64,000 bases of DNA from Anaerolineales bacterium (GCA_020060465.1 JAGVAD010000001.1:1-64000), one strand, 5' to 3'. Shown: positions 54,360 through 63,410, counted from the stretch's first letter. Numbers and translations: made by a program. Notes: generated by a model not told the origin, from the letters alone.

Positions 54360-55040
54360 ATGATTGAGTTACTTCAGTATCTGATTGATCTGTTTCTGCA
54401 CCTGGATGAACACCTGAGCGGTATCATCCAGACCTATGGGGTTTGGACTTACGCCCTGCTGTTCCTGGTTATCTTCATGGAAACCGGTTTGGTGGTAACG
54501 CCCTTCTTGCCGGGCGATTCACTGTTGTTTGCGGCGGGCACGTTCGCCTCTCCAGCCCTGGCGCAGCCCGGTCAGGCGCCGCCGATGAACATCTGGCTGT
54601 TGTGGTTTTTGCTGATGGGGGCGGCAGTGCTGGGCGATACGGCGAATTATTGGATCGGCCATTATATTGGCCCGCGTGCTTTTAGCGGCGAAGTGCGCTT
54701 CCTAAAGAAGGAATATCTCGACCGCACGCATGAGTTTTATGAAAAACACGGCGGCAAAACGATCATCCTGGCGCGTTTCATCCCCATCATCCGCACCTTT
54801 GCCCCTTTTGTGGCCGGTGTAGGCGCCATGAATTATGGGCGATTCCTTTCCTTCAATGTAATAGGCGGCATTTTGTGGGTGACCATCTTCACCTGGGGCG
54901 GTTATTTCTTTGGCAACCTGCCCTTTGTGCAAGAAAACTTCTCTTTCGTGGTGCTGGCGATTATCTTGATTTCGGTGCTGCCAGCGGTATATGAGGTATT
55001 GAAAGAGCGCATTCAGCCGGCGCGCAAGGCAGAAGCCTGA
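54360..55040 (+). CDS. DedA family membrane protein
   Basis: A 226-residue protein of the DedA/VTT family, members of which move lipids such as undecaprenyl phosphate or phosphatidylethanolamine across the membrane. Family marks are FLPGDSLLFAAGTFA, the re-entrant DTANYWIGHYIGPRAF, and the conserved ARFIPIIRTFAPFVAGVGAMNYGRF, with the essential Arg residues and acidic pair retained. Length is normal. It follows the PrsW gene with its own promoter and converges on acpS with a 25-bp gap. Confidence 0.93.
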   Translation: MIELLQYLIDLFLHLDEHLSGIIQTYGVWTYALLFLVIFMETGLVVTPFLPGDSLLFAAGTFASPALAQPGQAPPMNIWLLWFLLMGAAVLGDTANYWIGHYIGPRAFSGEVRFLKKEYLDRTHEFYEKHGGKTIILARFIPIIRTFAPFVAGVGAMNYGRFLSFNVIGGILWVTIFTWGGYFFGNLPFVQENFSFVVLAIILISVLPAVYEVLKERIQPARKAEA

Positions 55041-55065
55041 TGTTCTGGCGCGAGAGGCGGCGCCT

Positions 55066-55434
55066 TTAATTTCCTACAGCCAACGCCACCGCGGCGGCGG
55101 TCTTTTGGGTGTGGCTGATACTGATTGTCCAGTATTGCAACCCTTGTTGGGCGGCGATCTGCGCGGCGCAGCCGCAAAGACGTAAGATGGGCTGGCGAGC
55201 TTCGCCGCGTTGCACTTCAATCTCGCGCCAACCAACCGCCCCAATGCCGGTCCCCAATGCTTTAGCCACGGCTTCTTTGGCGGCGAAACGCGCTGCCAAA
55301 GAAGCAATATTTGCTCCAGCCTCTGCCAGTTCGGCTTCGGTGAATATTCTCTCCAGCAAGCGATGACCGTGACGGTCAACGGCTTGTTGGAAGCGTTCTA
55401 TTTCCACCAGATCAATCCCAGAAGCGATTTTCAC
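55066..55434 (-). CDS. acpS: Holo-[acyl-carrier-protein] synthase
   Basis: A 122-residue enzyme that transfers 4'-phosphopantetheine from CoA to acyl carrier protein. GTG 55434 gives the family start (KIASGIDLVEIERF) with the metal-binding Asp at position 8; the longer frame overlaps the M16 gene. The second metal site is in ARFAAKEAVAKALGTGIG, and the C-terminal WTISISHTQKTAAAVAL is typical. It lies 40 bp after the M16 gene and is probably the last gene of that operon. Confidence 0.94.
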   Translation of the reverse strand: MKIASGIDLVEIERFQQAVDRHGHRLLERIFTEAELAEAGANIASLAARFAAKEAVAKALGTGIGAVGWREIEVQRGEARQPILRLCGCAAQIAAQQGLQYWTISISHTQKTAAAVALAVGN

Positions 55435-55474
55435 GCCCAGGCTCCATGAAAAGTTGTGATGTCCTCGCGCTCGG

Positions 55475-56779
55475 TCAAGGCCCGGCAATGGCAATCGCCA
55501 GACGATTAACATCCAGATATTTTTGAGCGACCTCTAAGATCTGTTCAGCCTCGACCGCACGAATAAGATCGGGGTAACGTTGATAGTAATCCAGGCCGAG
55601 CTGATAACGCTCCAGGCGAATCAGCGCAGCCGCGACGCCAGAATTAGATTCCAGGGAAAGCGGCAACCTGCCGATGAAATTCGTCTGGACATCTGAAAGC
55701 TCTTCATCGCTGACCAGTTCAGCGGTAAAATGAGCGACTTCTTTCAAGATCAATTCAATCGCCTTTTCGACATTTTCCGGATCCACCCCGGCGGAGATGC
55801 TCCATGGGCCAGGCCCCGGACCGCCGGACAATCCGCTGGCGGCGTAATACGCCAGACCGGCTCTTTCCCGCACGCTCTTGCCGATGCGACCCATCATGCC
55901 AAATTGCCCCAGGATACTGTTGCCGATGGAGGCGGGCAGGAAGTCTGGCGAGGTGCGTGCTGGCCCCGCTGCGCCGATCAAGAGATCTGCCTGTGACTTG
56001 CCAGGCAAAGTTATCTTCTCGCGCTTGATCGAATCAAGCGGCTGAAGAGGCGGCAGTTGATACGGATCGGGTTGGTCGGGATTTTGCCAGTTTTCGAATA
56101 TACGGCGCGTCGCCTCTATCGCTGCCTGGGGTTCGATCCCGCCTGTGATCGCAATCACCATGCCGCGTGGCCCGTAGTGTCGTTGATGAAAAGCGAACAG
56201 ATGCTCGCGGCGGATCGCCTGAATGGTTTCAGGGTAACCATCCTCTGGCCGGCTGTATGGATGCTGACCATAAACGAGCTTGTCGAAGACCAAGCTGGCC
56301 ATTTCGGCGGTGTCTTGAGCGCGGATCGCCAGATGGGTCAACAGTTGGGTGCGCAGCCGTTCGACATGCTCGCCTGGAAAGGTTGGTTGGCGCAACGCTT
56401 CGTTGAGTAATGACAATATCAACTCAAGGTCCTCAGCCAGAGCCTTGCCGCTGAAAGATACGGTATGCGTACCGCTGGAAAATCCCAGGCTCGCGCCGCA
56501 TGATTCCAACAGGTCGTAAATTTCCTGAAAGCTGTGCTGCTGTGTCCCCCTCATCAACGCCGCGGCGGTAAAATCCGCCAGCCCCAGCTTGTCATCTGGG
56601 TCGAACAGTGCACCAGCGTGCACAAAACCGCTGATTGCGACGGATGGGCTGTTGGGGTTGGCGCGGCTGAGCGCTACGATGCCGTTAGTCAACTCGCTCC
56701 GCAGGATGTCGTTAGGGCCAGGCAGCGTCTGGATTGCGTTTTGCTGTGGGTGGTCGGTTGGCATAGGTTTATGTTCCAT
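55475..56779 (-). CDS. M16 peptidase family protein, non-catalytic subunit
   Basis: A 434-residue protein with the two-domain M16 fold, but the zinc motif HXXEH is replaced (LGLADFTAAALMRGT, about 78-92), so it cannot bind metal in the usual way. The conserved C-terminal-half Arg/Tyr region VRERAGLAYYAASG is present. In paired M16 systems such a subunit completes the substrate chamber of an active partner, here the gene just upstream. ATG 56779 overlaps the end of that gene by 11 bp, so the two are translationally coupled. Confidence 0.9.
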   Translation of the reverse strand: MEHKPMPTDHPQQNAIQTLPGPNDILRSELTNGIVALSRANPNSPSVAISGFVHAGALFDPDDKLGLADFTAAALMRGTQQHSFQEIYDLLESCGASLGFSSGTHTVSFSGKALAEDLELILSLLNEALRQPTFPGEHVERLRTQLLTHLAIRAQDTAEMASLVFDKLVYGQHPYSRPEDGYPETIQAIRREHLFAFHQRHYGPRGMVIAITGGIEPQAAIEATRRIFENWQNPDQPDPYQLPPLQPLDSIKREKITLPGKSQADLLIGAAGPARTSPDFLPASIGNSILGQFGMMGRIGKSVRERAGLAYYAASGLSGGPGPGPWSISAGVDPENVEKAIELILKEVAHFTAELVSDEELSDVQTNFIGRLPLSLESNSGVAAALIRLERYQLGLDYYQRYPDLIRAVEAEQILEVAQKYLDVNRLAIAIAGP

Positions 56780-58070
56780 GATTCGCATGCGGCGCAGCGT
56801 TTTGCTGAGGGAGATAAACGCCAATCACCCGGTTCTGCGGCTTCAGATAGGTTTGAGCAACTCTTTGCACATCTGCGGGAGAGACGATAGCCAATCGTTC
56901 CAAAAAGCCGGTGTACCATTCATAGGAGGCAAACATTTCGGCAAAACCCAGCCAAAACGCCTGATTGGTGATGCGTTCGCTGCCATAGGCAAAAAGGGCG
57001 CGCGCTTGCTTCACCGCGCGGGCAAGCTCGTTCTCGCTGGGCGGGTTCTCCTGCAATTTTTCGATTTCTCGATCTATGGCTTCGATCACTTGCGAGGCTT
57101 TTTTCTCTGGATGAACGATGGCGGTTAGCTGGTATAGATATGGATCAATCGTTGCCTGCGCGCCGCCGTAGACGCTCACTGCCAGCTCGCCCTCCACCAG
57201 GGCGCGATATAAGCGTGAGGTCTTATTGGAGATGCCCTCGCCAAAGAGATTCAAGTTCCCTGGGCCACTGAGCAGGCTGTCTAATGCCAGGAGCGGCATA
57301 AAATCTGGATTGGTAGCGGCAGGTGCATGATAAGCCAACTGTAAATAGGTGGTATCGCCTGGCCCTTCCACGGTCACACGGCGCTCGCCGCTTTGGGGCG
57401 GTTCAGGGCGCGCAGGATGAGGCGCAGGCGGTCCCGCAGGGAGGCTTTCATAATGTTGCCGGATGCGTTCCAACATTTGGTCGGCGATGAAATCGCCGGC
57501 CAGCGCCAGCACAGCATTGTTGGGGTTGTAATATATGCGGTAGTGACGGTATAGGTCATCGCGCTGCATGGTTTCCAGGTCTGCCAGATCGCCAATGACC
57601 TCGTGGTGATAACTGTGTACGCGAAAGGCTGCCGCCTGAATTTCCTCGCTCAAACGGAAAAGAGGCTCGTTTTCATTTCCCTGGCGCTCAGAGATGATTA
57701 CGGTGCGTTCCGCCGCCACTTCCTGCGGATCAAAAACGCTGTTCATCATCCGGTCAGCCTCCAGGCGCAGCGCCAGGTCAATCTTATCGGCGGGCAAGGT
57801 TTCGAAGTAGGTTGTCCAATCCAGATACGTCAGCGCGTTCCAATAGCCGCCGTCGCGGGAGATCGCCCGGTCTAACGCGCCGGCTGGAAATTGGGGTGTG
57901 CCCTTGAATTGCATGTGCTCCACCCAATGCGATGCGCCGGTATTGCCCGGCCTTTCATCGCGCGATCCGACGCGATACCAGACCCAATGGCTGACCAGCG
58001 GCGCGGTATGAATTTCTTTTAATAAGACCAGCAGGCCGTTCGACAATGTAAGACGGGTGATCGGTTGCAT
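56769..58070 (-). CDS. M16 zinc peptidase, catalytic subunit
   Basis: A 433-residue metallopeptidase of the pitrilysin/processing-peptidase family. The inverted zinc motif HWVEH (48-52) and the third ligand, Glu128 in VIISERQ (76 residues later), are intact. GNTGASHWVEHMQFKGT and the C-terminal-half sequence mark the two-domain type. It has no signal peptide, so it probably degrades peptides in the cytoplasm with the inactive partner encoded downstream. ATG 58070 is the first in-frame start; the gene heads the M16-M16-acpS run. Confidence 0.93.
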   Translation of the reverse strand: MQPITRLTLSNGLLVLLKEIHTAPLVSHWVWYRVGSRDERPGNTGASHWVEHMQFKGTPQFPAGALDRAISRDGGYWNALTYLDWTTYFETLPADKIDLALRLEADRMMNSVFDPQEVAAERTVIISERQGNENEPLFRLSEEIQAAAFRVHSYHHEVIGDLADLETMQRDDLYRHYRIYYNPNNAVLALAGDFIADQMLERIRQHYESLPAGPPAPHPARPEPPQSGERRVTVEGPGDTTYLQLAYHAPAATNPDFMPLLALDSLLSGPGNLNLFGEGISNKTSRLYRALVEGELAVSVYGGAQATIDPYLYQLTAIVHPEKKASQVIEAIDREIEKLQENPPSENELARAVKQARALFAYGSERITNQAFWLGFAEMFASYEWYTGFLERLAIVSPADVQRVAQTYLKPQNRVIGVYLPQQNAAPHANHGT

Positions 58071-58094
58071 TGAGTGAGTATAAAACGGATTGGC

Positions 58095-58799
58095 TTATTT
58101 ACATAGGGTGTCTGGCAACGCTCCGCAGAACATCTCCCCCCAGGAGCTTGGCAATTGATCGAAAAGATTTTTATAGGGGGCGATTACCCGTTGTAAACCG
58201 TCGAATGGGGTATGTAGTTCGGTTTCTGCTAATGGGATATCCACCGGCACCTTTAGGCTCACCGGCACCTTCAATTCCACCGGGATGGTCTGGCTGACCG
58301 GGACGGTTAGATCCAGGTAAATGTCCAGTTTTGTCCCCTGGCGCAATACCAGGTCAGTGGGTACCGCCACGCCGTTGAGAAAGACGGTGGCTCTTCTGAT
58401 CGGTGTATCACGGGTGAGTATGACAGTCGTTTCCTGCTTAAGGCGTAGAGGAAAGACCACGGGGATTGAGTCTTTGACCCATATCGTATCGTTTACCTCT
58501 ATAGTGGAGACAATATGCGCCTGATCCATTTTGACAAAGTTTTCGTATAGGCCATTAATCAACTGATCGCCAAGCATGGTTTTAATTTTGAAAAACTGGC
58601 TGCCCAGAATCAACAAGATGACGATCAAAATGATGTTCACTGCTAATGAAAGCGCTCCGGTGATCGTCCAAAACGCCGGTTTAAGCTCGCCTAACCGCAA
58701 GAATGGCCGTCCCTGGTTGGGCGGTGTTCCTTCGGGCTGAAGCGGTTCTTCGTTTCCCGGCGAAGCGGGTTCGCGAAAAGGCGCTGCAGGGGTGGTCAT
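58095..58799 (-). CDS. Single-span protein with amphipathic beta repeats, unknown function
   Basis: A 234-residue protein. A Pro-rich cytoplasmic start and one span (about 46-68, ITGALSLAVNIILIVILLILG) lead to a helical stalk (KTMLGDQLINGLYENFVKM) and then short beta segments that repeat Val-Pro-Val: TIPVELKVPVSLKVPVDIPL (about 182-202). Alternating hydrophobic and polar residues suggest a membrane-surface beta structure or a filament unit. I recognise no family. It lies 24 bp upstream of the M16 pair's convergent side in the same direction, so it may share their transcript end but probably has its own TGCTATAGT promoter near 58850. Confidence 0.7.
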   Translation of the reverse strand: MTTPAAPFREPASPGNEEPLQPEGTPPNQGRPFLRLGELKPAFWTITGALSLAVNIILIVILLILGSQFFKIKTMLGDQLINGLYENFVKMDQAHIVSTIEVNDTIWVKDSIPVVFPLRLKQETTVILTRDTPIRRATVFLNGVAVPTDLVLRQGTKLDIYLDLTVPVSQTIPVELKVPVSLKVPVDIPLAETELHTPFDGLQRVIAPYKNLFDQLPSSWGEMFCGALPDTLCK

Positions 58800-58917
58800 A
58801 GAGTCTCCTCAGCATTTGCACGGATGATGATCATTCGTGTTCGACTATAGCATATTTTGAAGAATTTCGCTACAGAATGTCAATAAAAGTTTAATGATGC
58901 AGTTATTCAGGATCACT

Positions 58918-59049
58918 CAAAGGTTGTTACTTGCCGCAATGGCAGCGACTGGAAGTCGCTGCCTGAAGGTTCACAGAGCTGGCTACGCCGGCCTCCAGCC
59001 CGCTTCAAGCGGGCTTTGTAACCTGAGGCGTCGGTTTCCAACCGATGCC
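58918..59049 (+). repeat. Four-hairpin dispersed element, copy 3
   Basis: Same length and order as 46258-46389. In the second stem GCTGGC faces GCCGGC; the change keeps pairing as U-G in RNA. It lies in the 392-bp gap 58800-59191 between divergent genes; the rest of the gap holds the promoter at 59097 and nothing else evident. Confidence 0.9.
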
Positions 59050-59096
59050 GGGTGAGCGTAACCACAACTTTAGAGCACCCCATTTGTTTGGACTAC

Positions 59097-59125
59097 TTGT
59101 GCAAATAATCTCAAGCGGCTATAAT
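59097..59125 (+). promoter_or_regulatory. Promoter of the FAD reductase gene
   Basis: TTGTGC (59097-59102, four of six), a 17-bp spacer and a perfect TATAAT (59120-59125) lie 67 bp upstream of ATG 59192, directly after repeat copy 3. Confidence 0.7.
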
Positions 59126-59191
59126 GGCAAGAACGCGAAAAATATCTGGGAATTGTAGCACACTGCCTGTACCATCTTTTTGGAGGAACCA

Positions 59192-60532
59192 ATGTCGAGC
59201 GCAGGAAACCGTCATGTTGTTGCTGTAATTGGAGCTGGGCCAGCGGGCATGTTTGCCGCGCGACAGCTTGCTATGGAAGGCGTGCATGTCGTCTTGATTA
59301 ATCGCGATATCAAGCCAGGCGGGTTGGCAGAGTATGGCATTTATTACGATAAATATAAAATGAAAGATGGGCTGCGAAAACAATTTCGCCAGATTCTTGA
59401 AATGCCCGGAATTGACTATTATGGCAATGTGACCGTTGGGAAAAACGGCGATATAACTTTGGATGAACTGCGGAGTATGGGTTTTCAAGCCATTATGGTC
59501 ACGGTGGGCGCGCAAGGCACCAAGTGGTTAGGACTGCCGGGCGAGCAATTGAGCGGCGTTTATCATGCCAAGGACATCGTCTATCACTATAACAAGCTGC
59601 CGCCCTACAGCACGCAAGAATTCCATGTGCGCGGTCGGGTGGCTCTGGTGGGGGTAGGTAATGTGATGATGGACATTGCCCATTGGGCGATCCGCGATTT
59701 GAAGGTGGATGAGGTGATTGCCGTCGCTCGTCGCGGGCCTGCGGAGGTCAAGTTCACCAAGAAGGAAATGGAGTATGTGATTGCCAACCTGGATATCGCT
59801 GCTCTGGATGAGGAACTGGCGCGTTGTGCGCCTTATATGCAGGAAGTGGGTCAGGATGTTCAAGCGGCGCGCGAATATATTCTATCGGCCCTACCAAAGG
59901 CTATTCCCCCAGTCTCTAATACGCGTTTTCGCTTCGATTTCCTCGCCTCGCCGACCCGGATGATTGGGGATGAGCAAGGAAGAGTGATTGGTTTGGAGGT
60001 CGAAGATACCAAGTTGGTCCTGAAAGGTAATGACACCAAAGCCGTAGGGCTGGGCACGCGGCGAGTTCTGGATGTTGATACGGTTGTTTTCTGCATTGGC
60101 GATAAGGTGGATGAGAACTTCGGCCTGCCAGTTCAGTGGAATGAGTTCGTTAAGAGTCCCCAGCCTTGCTACCCGGTGGATGGCTTGTCCTATGAAGCCT
60201 ATGATCCTGAGGCTGAAAAGCCCATTGAAGGCGTGTTTGTCGCCGGCTGGTCGCGCGAAGCCAGCAGTGGGTTGGTAGGAGTGGCGCGTAAGGATGGCGA
60301 ACTGGGGGCGCGGGCGATGTTGCAATACCTGAGCACGATGCCTGGCGTAGATGACCCGGCGGCGATTATTTCCTGCCTCGAAGAGCGGCTGGAACATAAT
60401 CACAAACGGGTTGTAATGAAAGACGATGTAGAGCGTTTATTCGCTGCTGAACAGGCGGAAGCGGCGCGGCGAAATCTGGAGGAGTATAAATTTAAGACCA
60501 ACGAAGAAATGCTGGCTGCAATCGGTTCATAG
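59192..60532 (+). CDS. FAD-dependent NAD(P)H reductase, ferredoxin-NADP reductase (FprA)-like
   Basis: A 446-residue flavoprotein; ATG 59192 follows TGGAGGAACC. The FAD motif AVIGAGPAGMFAARQLA is at about 12-28, a second Rossmann motif VALVGVGNVMMDIAHW at about 155-170, and VARRGPAEVKFTKKEM after it is typical of adrenodoxin-reductase/FprA and glutamate-synthase-beta-like proteins. It lacks the N-terminal FeS cluster of the latter. It likely passes electrons between NADPH and ferredoxin or an unknown partner. The C-terminal helical extension (about 395-446) is longer than I expect. Monocistronic. Confidence 0.82.
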   Translation: MSSAGNRHVVAVIGAGPAGMFAARQLAMEGVHVVLINRDIKPGGLAEYGIYYDKYKMKDGLRKQFRQILEMPGIDYYGNVTVGKNGDITLDELRSMGFQAIMVTVGAQGTKWLGLPGEQLSGVYHAKDIVYHYNKLPPYSTQEFHVRGRVALVGVGNVMMDIAHWAIRDLKVDEVIAVARRGPAEVKFTKKEMEYVIANLDIAALDEELARCAPYMQEVGQDVQAAREYILSALPKAIPPVSNTRFRFDFLASPTRMIGDEQGRVIGLEVEDTKLVLKGNDTKAVGLGTRRVLDVDTVVFCIGDKVDENFGLPVQWNEFVKSPQPCYPVDGLSYEAYDPEAEKPIEGVFVAGWSREASSGLVGVARKDGELGARAMLQYLSTMPGVDDPAAIISCLEERLEHNHKRVVMKDDVERLFAAEQAEAARRNLEEYKFKTNEEMLAAIGS

Positions 60533-60578
60533 CTTATTTCGGGTGTCGAGATAGGCCCTCGCCAGCGCGCCGCCTCGC

Positions 60579-61061
60579 TTATGGTTGGGTGGTTGTTTGC
60601 TCCGGGGGCCTCTTATTTTTCGTTTTAGGCGGTGAAGGGACCATCAGAACAAGTCCGAAAATGATAATGATCTGACCTGCCATCACTCCAAAAGCTTGCC
60701 ATTGCCCAAAGTAGGGAACGGCTGGAAACGGTTGACTGCCAAAGCCGAATACATCCGCCATACCGGATGCCGCAGCCACGACATAACCTGTAGCCACCAG
60801 GCGATAACCAATATCCGCGATGATGGTCTTTTCCAGGCCTTCCCATAGCGTATTGAGAGAAGTGAAGCCGCCAACGCAGATCATTGCCAGCCCAACCAGC
60901 AATACTGCAATCTGCACAAAACCTACCACTGGACTGCGATCCAGGTTAAACAGCCCTGGGTCGGCGCCCAAAGTGAACAATAGTAATCCTACAATCACTA
61001 CCCCCAGACCAAGGCGCAATCGAGCTCGCCAACCGCTGCGACGTATCGTAGTATTGTTCAT
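60579..61061 (-). CDS. Four-span membrane protein of unknown function
   Basis: A 160-residue protein with four hydrophobic segments (about 13-29, 44-64, 82-102, 117-141) and basic ends. The Arg/Lys-rich start (TTIRRSGWRARLRLGLG) suggests both ends are cytoplasmic. No family recognised. Its ATG overlaps the stop of the dipeptidase gene (ATGA), so it is translated with it and may share its envelope or peptide context. Confidence 0.75.
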   Translation of the reverse strand: MNNTTIRRSGWRARLRLGLGVVIVGLLLFTLGADPGLFNLDRSPVVGFVQIAVLLVGLAMICVGGFTSLNTLWEGLEKTIIADIGYRLVATGYVVAAASGMADVFGFGSQPFPAVPYFGQWQAFGVMAGQIIIIFGLVLMVPSPPKTKNKRPPEQTTTQP

Positions 61062-62245
61062 GAACTCTCTGGCAGGACATGTTTCAGCACGCGTAGCCAG
61101 TTCTCGCCCATCACGGCTGAAACATCGGTTGTAGTATAACCTTTTTCCTTGAGTGCAGGGATCAATTTGCGCAGGTCTGCAATGCTGTCTATGCCGGGCG
61201 GGACGGATTGCAAACCGAATCCGCCGTCAAAGTCGGTGCCAAAACCGACATGTTGAGCGTCGCCGGCCATCTGGCAGATGTAGTCAACTTGTTTAAGAAT
61301 ATCCTCGATTTGAACTTCCTGGCGATGGTCGCCGCGTTTCCAGCCGCTTTTTAGAAATCCATTGAAGGGTACAATGCCGATGACGCCGTTCCGTTCGATA
61401 ATGCCGCGGATCACACGATCCGAAAGGTGGCGGTTACTGCTCATATTCTTGAGCAAACTGGCGGCGTTGCTGTGCGAGGCGAATAACACGCCGGGGTAGA
61501 AGTCCAGGGCTTGCAAAACTGCTTTCTCGTCCATGTGGGAAAGATCCAGCCCCATGCCCAGATCGGCCATGCGCTCCAGCAGTTCGAAACCCTGCGGAGT
61601 CAGTGGGCCCGGTTCAAGCGTGCCGCCGCAATAGGCGGTGCTGCGCCAGGCTGGACCGATCATGCGCACGCCGCGTTCCCACCAAACTTCCACTTCCGCT
61701 GCTTCTAATATTGCGTCTGCTCCTTCCATCAAGAGTGCTAAGCCAATTGCCGGTTCAACGAGGCTTTCTCCTTCTCGAAGGTCCTCTGGCGGCTCGCTCT
61801 GGCTCTCTTGTTCGGTCTCGGGCCTCTGGCTGGCGTCTTCAACCTCGGCGGAGAGTTCGGCGATACGTTCCTTCCAATCCGCCAGCGTCTGCTCAAGGTC
61901 TTTGCGCCAGCGAATCAGTCGGAATTTGTCGGAGTTTTCATCAGCCAGCCGTTCGTACAGGTCAATCTGCGCGTGATACAAGCGGTTAGCCCCGCGAGCG
62001 TCGTGGTATTGTAAGATTTCCCATTCACCGGCTAAGGCGCGGACTGGCGAGGCGAATAGTGATGCAAAAATGATCCCTACGCCCCCGCGCTGATACTCCT
62101 TCCAGCCCAGCAGCGTATCATCATTACGCGCGGGCGTCAGCGAGCCAGCCTCTCTGCGCCTAGTTTCTAGCGCGGAGCGTGTGTAGTCTCGCTCGAACGT
62201 GAGCATATTCCAGGCCAGGTCTTCATGGGCGTCAACAATCAGCAT
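61058..62245 (-). CDS. Membrane dipeptidase family (M19) protein
   Basis: A 395-residue binuclear zinc dipeptidase. ATG 62245 begins MLIVDAHEDLAWN, with the His-x-Asp metal pair typical of the family. DLSHMDEKAVLQAL, PGVLFASHSNAASLL and GFGTDFDGGFG supply further ligands and substrate contacts. A roughly 60-residue acidic Gln/Glu insertion (about 145-190) is unusual in the family. No signal peptide, so cytoplasmic dipeptide or D-amino-acid dipeptide hydrolysis is likely. It lies 19 bp after mutY in one operon. Confidence 0.9.
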   Translation of the reverse strand: MLIVDAHEDLAWNMLTFERDYTRSALETRRREAGSLTPARNDDTLLGWKEYQRGGVGIIFASLFASPVRALAGEWEILQYHDARGANRLYHAQIDLYERLADENSDKFRLIRWRKDLEQTLADWKERIAELSAEVEDASQRPETEQESQSEPPEDLREGESLVEPAIGLALLMEGADAILEAAEVEVWWERGVRMIGPAWRSTAYCGGTLEPGPLTPQGFELLERMADLGMGLDLSHMDEKAVLQALDFYPGVLFASHSNAASLLKNMSSNRHLSDRVIRGIIERNGVIGIVPFNGFLKSGWKRGDHRQEVQIEDILKQVDYICQMAGDAQHVGFGTDFDGGFGLQSVPPGIDSIADLRKLIPALKEKGYTTTDVSAVMGENWLRVLKHVLPESS

Positions 62246-62264
62246 GGCTGTTCTACCTGGTTCC

Positions 62265-63410
62265 TCAGCATGGCTGCTCGGCTGGCAGATGATGGATTGA
62301 AGCCGGAACACTGTGTATCGGAGAGCCGGTTTCTTGGGTTTTCGCTTGATGGATCAAGTCGCGCGCGATCAACCGGTCTATCTTGCCCATAGGGTAATCT
62401 TTGAGCGCAGCAAGCGACGCCCAGCACAGATCTTCAACCTGTAGCGGACGAGGAAGCGCGCCATCTTTCAGGCTGCAATGATAAGCATGTAACGTCACGC
62501 GAAAATGAGTGTAAGCGTGGCGATAAACCCCAATTTCTTGATGGACGCAAATTTCGGCGCCCAGCTCTTCTCGAATTTCGCGCTGCAAGCATTCTATGAG
62601 ATTCTCGCCGGTTTGAAGTTTGCCGCCGGGAAACTCCCATAGCCCGCCTAACAGCCCATTTTTGGGGCGTTGCGCCAACAATACATGTTCTCCGCTGCGG
62701 ATCACCGCGGCGGTGACAATATAATGCGGCGTAACCGGCTTTTGCAGTTTCACTGGGCGCTCCTCTTGCACACCCAATTGCCGCGCCTGGCAGAATTGCC
62801 GGATTGGACAGCGGTCGCAAGCGGGCTTTTGAGGCGTGCAGATCGTTGCGCCCAGATCCATTAAAGCCTGGTTGTATTCGCCAACCTTGCCTGGCGGCAG
62901 GTTGGCCGCGGCCAGCTCCCATAAACGCCGTTCGCCTTGTGGCGAACGCGCCGGTGCGGTCACGTTGAACAAGCGCGCCAACACCCGTCGGATGTTGCCA
63001 TCCAACGCCGGTGTATCCATGCCAAAAGCAATCGAAGCGATGGCGCTTGCAGTGTAACGCCCCACGCCGGGTAAGCGGATCAAGTCAGTTAAGTTGCGGG
63101 GAAACTCACCGCCCATTTGATCCACCACCTGGCGAGCGGCGCGGTGCAGGTTGCGCGCCCGACTGTAATAGCCCAGCCCTTCCCACATCCGTAAGACCTC
63201 TTGTTCGCTTGAACGCGCCAGTACCTGGATGGTGGGAAAGCGTTCCATCCAGCGGGTGAAATAGGGAATGACAGCCTCGACGCGGGTTTGCTGTAACATA
63301 ATCTCCGAAACCCATATAGCGTAGGGGTCATTTAGCCCGCGCCAGGGCAAAGAGCGGGCATGTTGAGCATACCAGGCGATCAGTCTTGCGGTAAATTCAG
63401 TTGAGGTCAC
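62265..63410 (-). CDS. mutY: A/G-specific adenine glycosylase with intact Nudix motif
   Basis: A 381-residue base-excision repair enzyme that removes adenine opposite 8-oxoguanine. GTG 63410 overlaps the preceding stop (GTGA). The catalytic Glu36 (VSEIMLQQT), HhH motif LPGVGRYTASA (113-123), Asp137 (LDGNIRR) and [4Fe-4S] ligands Cys191, Cys198, Cys201 and Cys207 are present. The C-terminal domain has a complete Nudix box G-x5-E-x7-RE-x2-EE-x-G (263-284). Most MutY tails have lost it, so this one may also hydrolyse oxidised nucleotides or retain an ancestral MutT-like site. Confidence 0.95.
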   Translation of the reverse strand: MTSTEFTARLIAWYAQHARSLPWRGLNDPYAIWVSEIMLQQTRVEAVIPYFTRWMERFPTIQVLARSSEQEVLRMWEGLGYYSRARNLHRAARQVVDQMGGEFPRNLTDLIRLPGVGRYTASAIASIAFGMDTPALDGNIRRVLARLFNVTAPARSPQGERRLWELAAANLPPGKVGEYNQALMDLGATICTPQKPACDRCPIRQFCQARQLGVQEERPVKLQKPVTPHYIVTAAVIRSGEHVLLAQRPKNGLLGGLWEFPGGKLQTGENLIECLQREIREELGAEICVHQEIGVYRHAYTHFRVTLHAYHCSLKDGALPRPLQVEDLCWASLAALKDYPMGKIDRLIARDLIHQAKTQETGSPIHSVPASIHHLPAEQPC

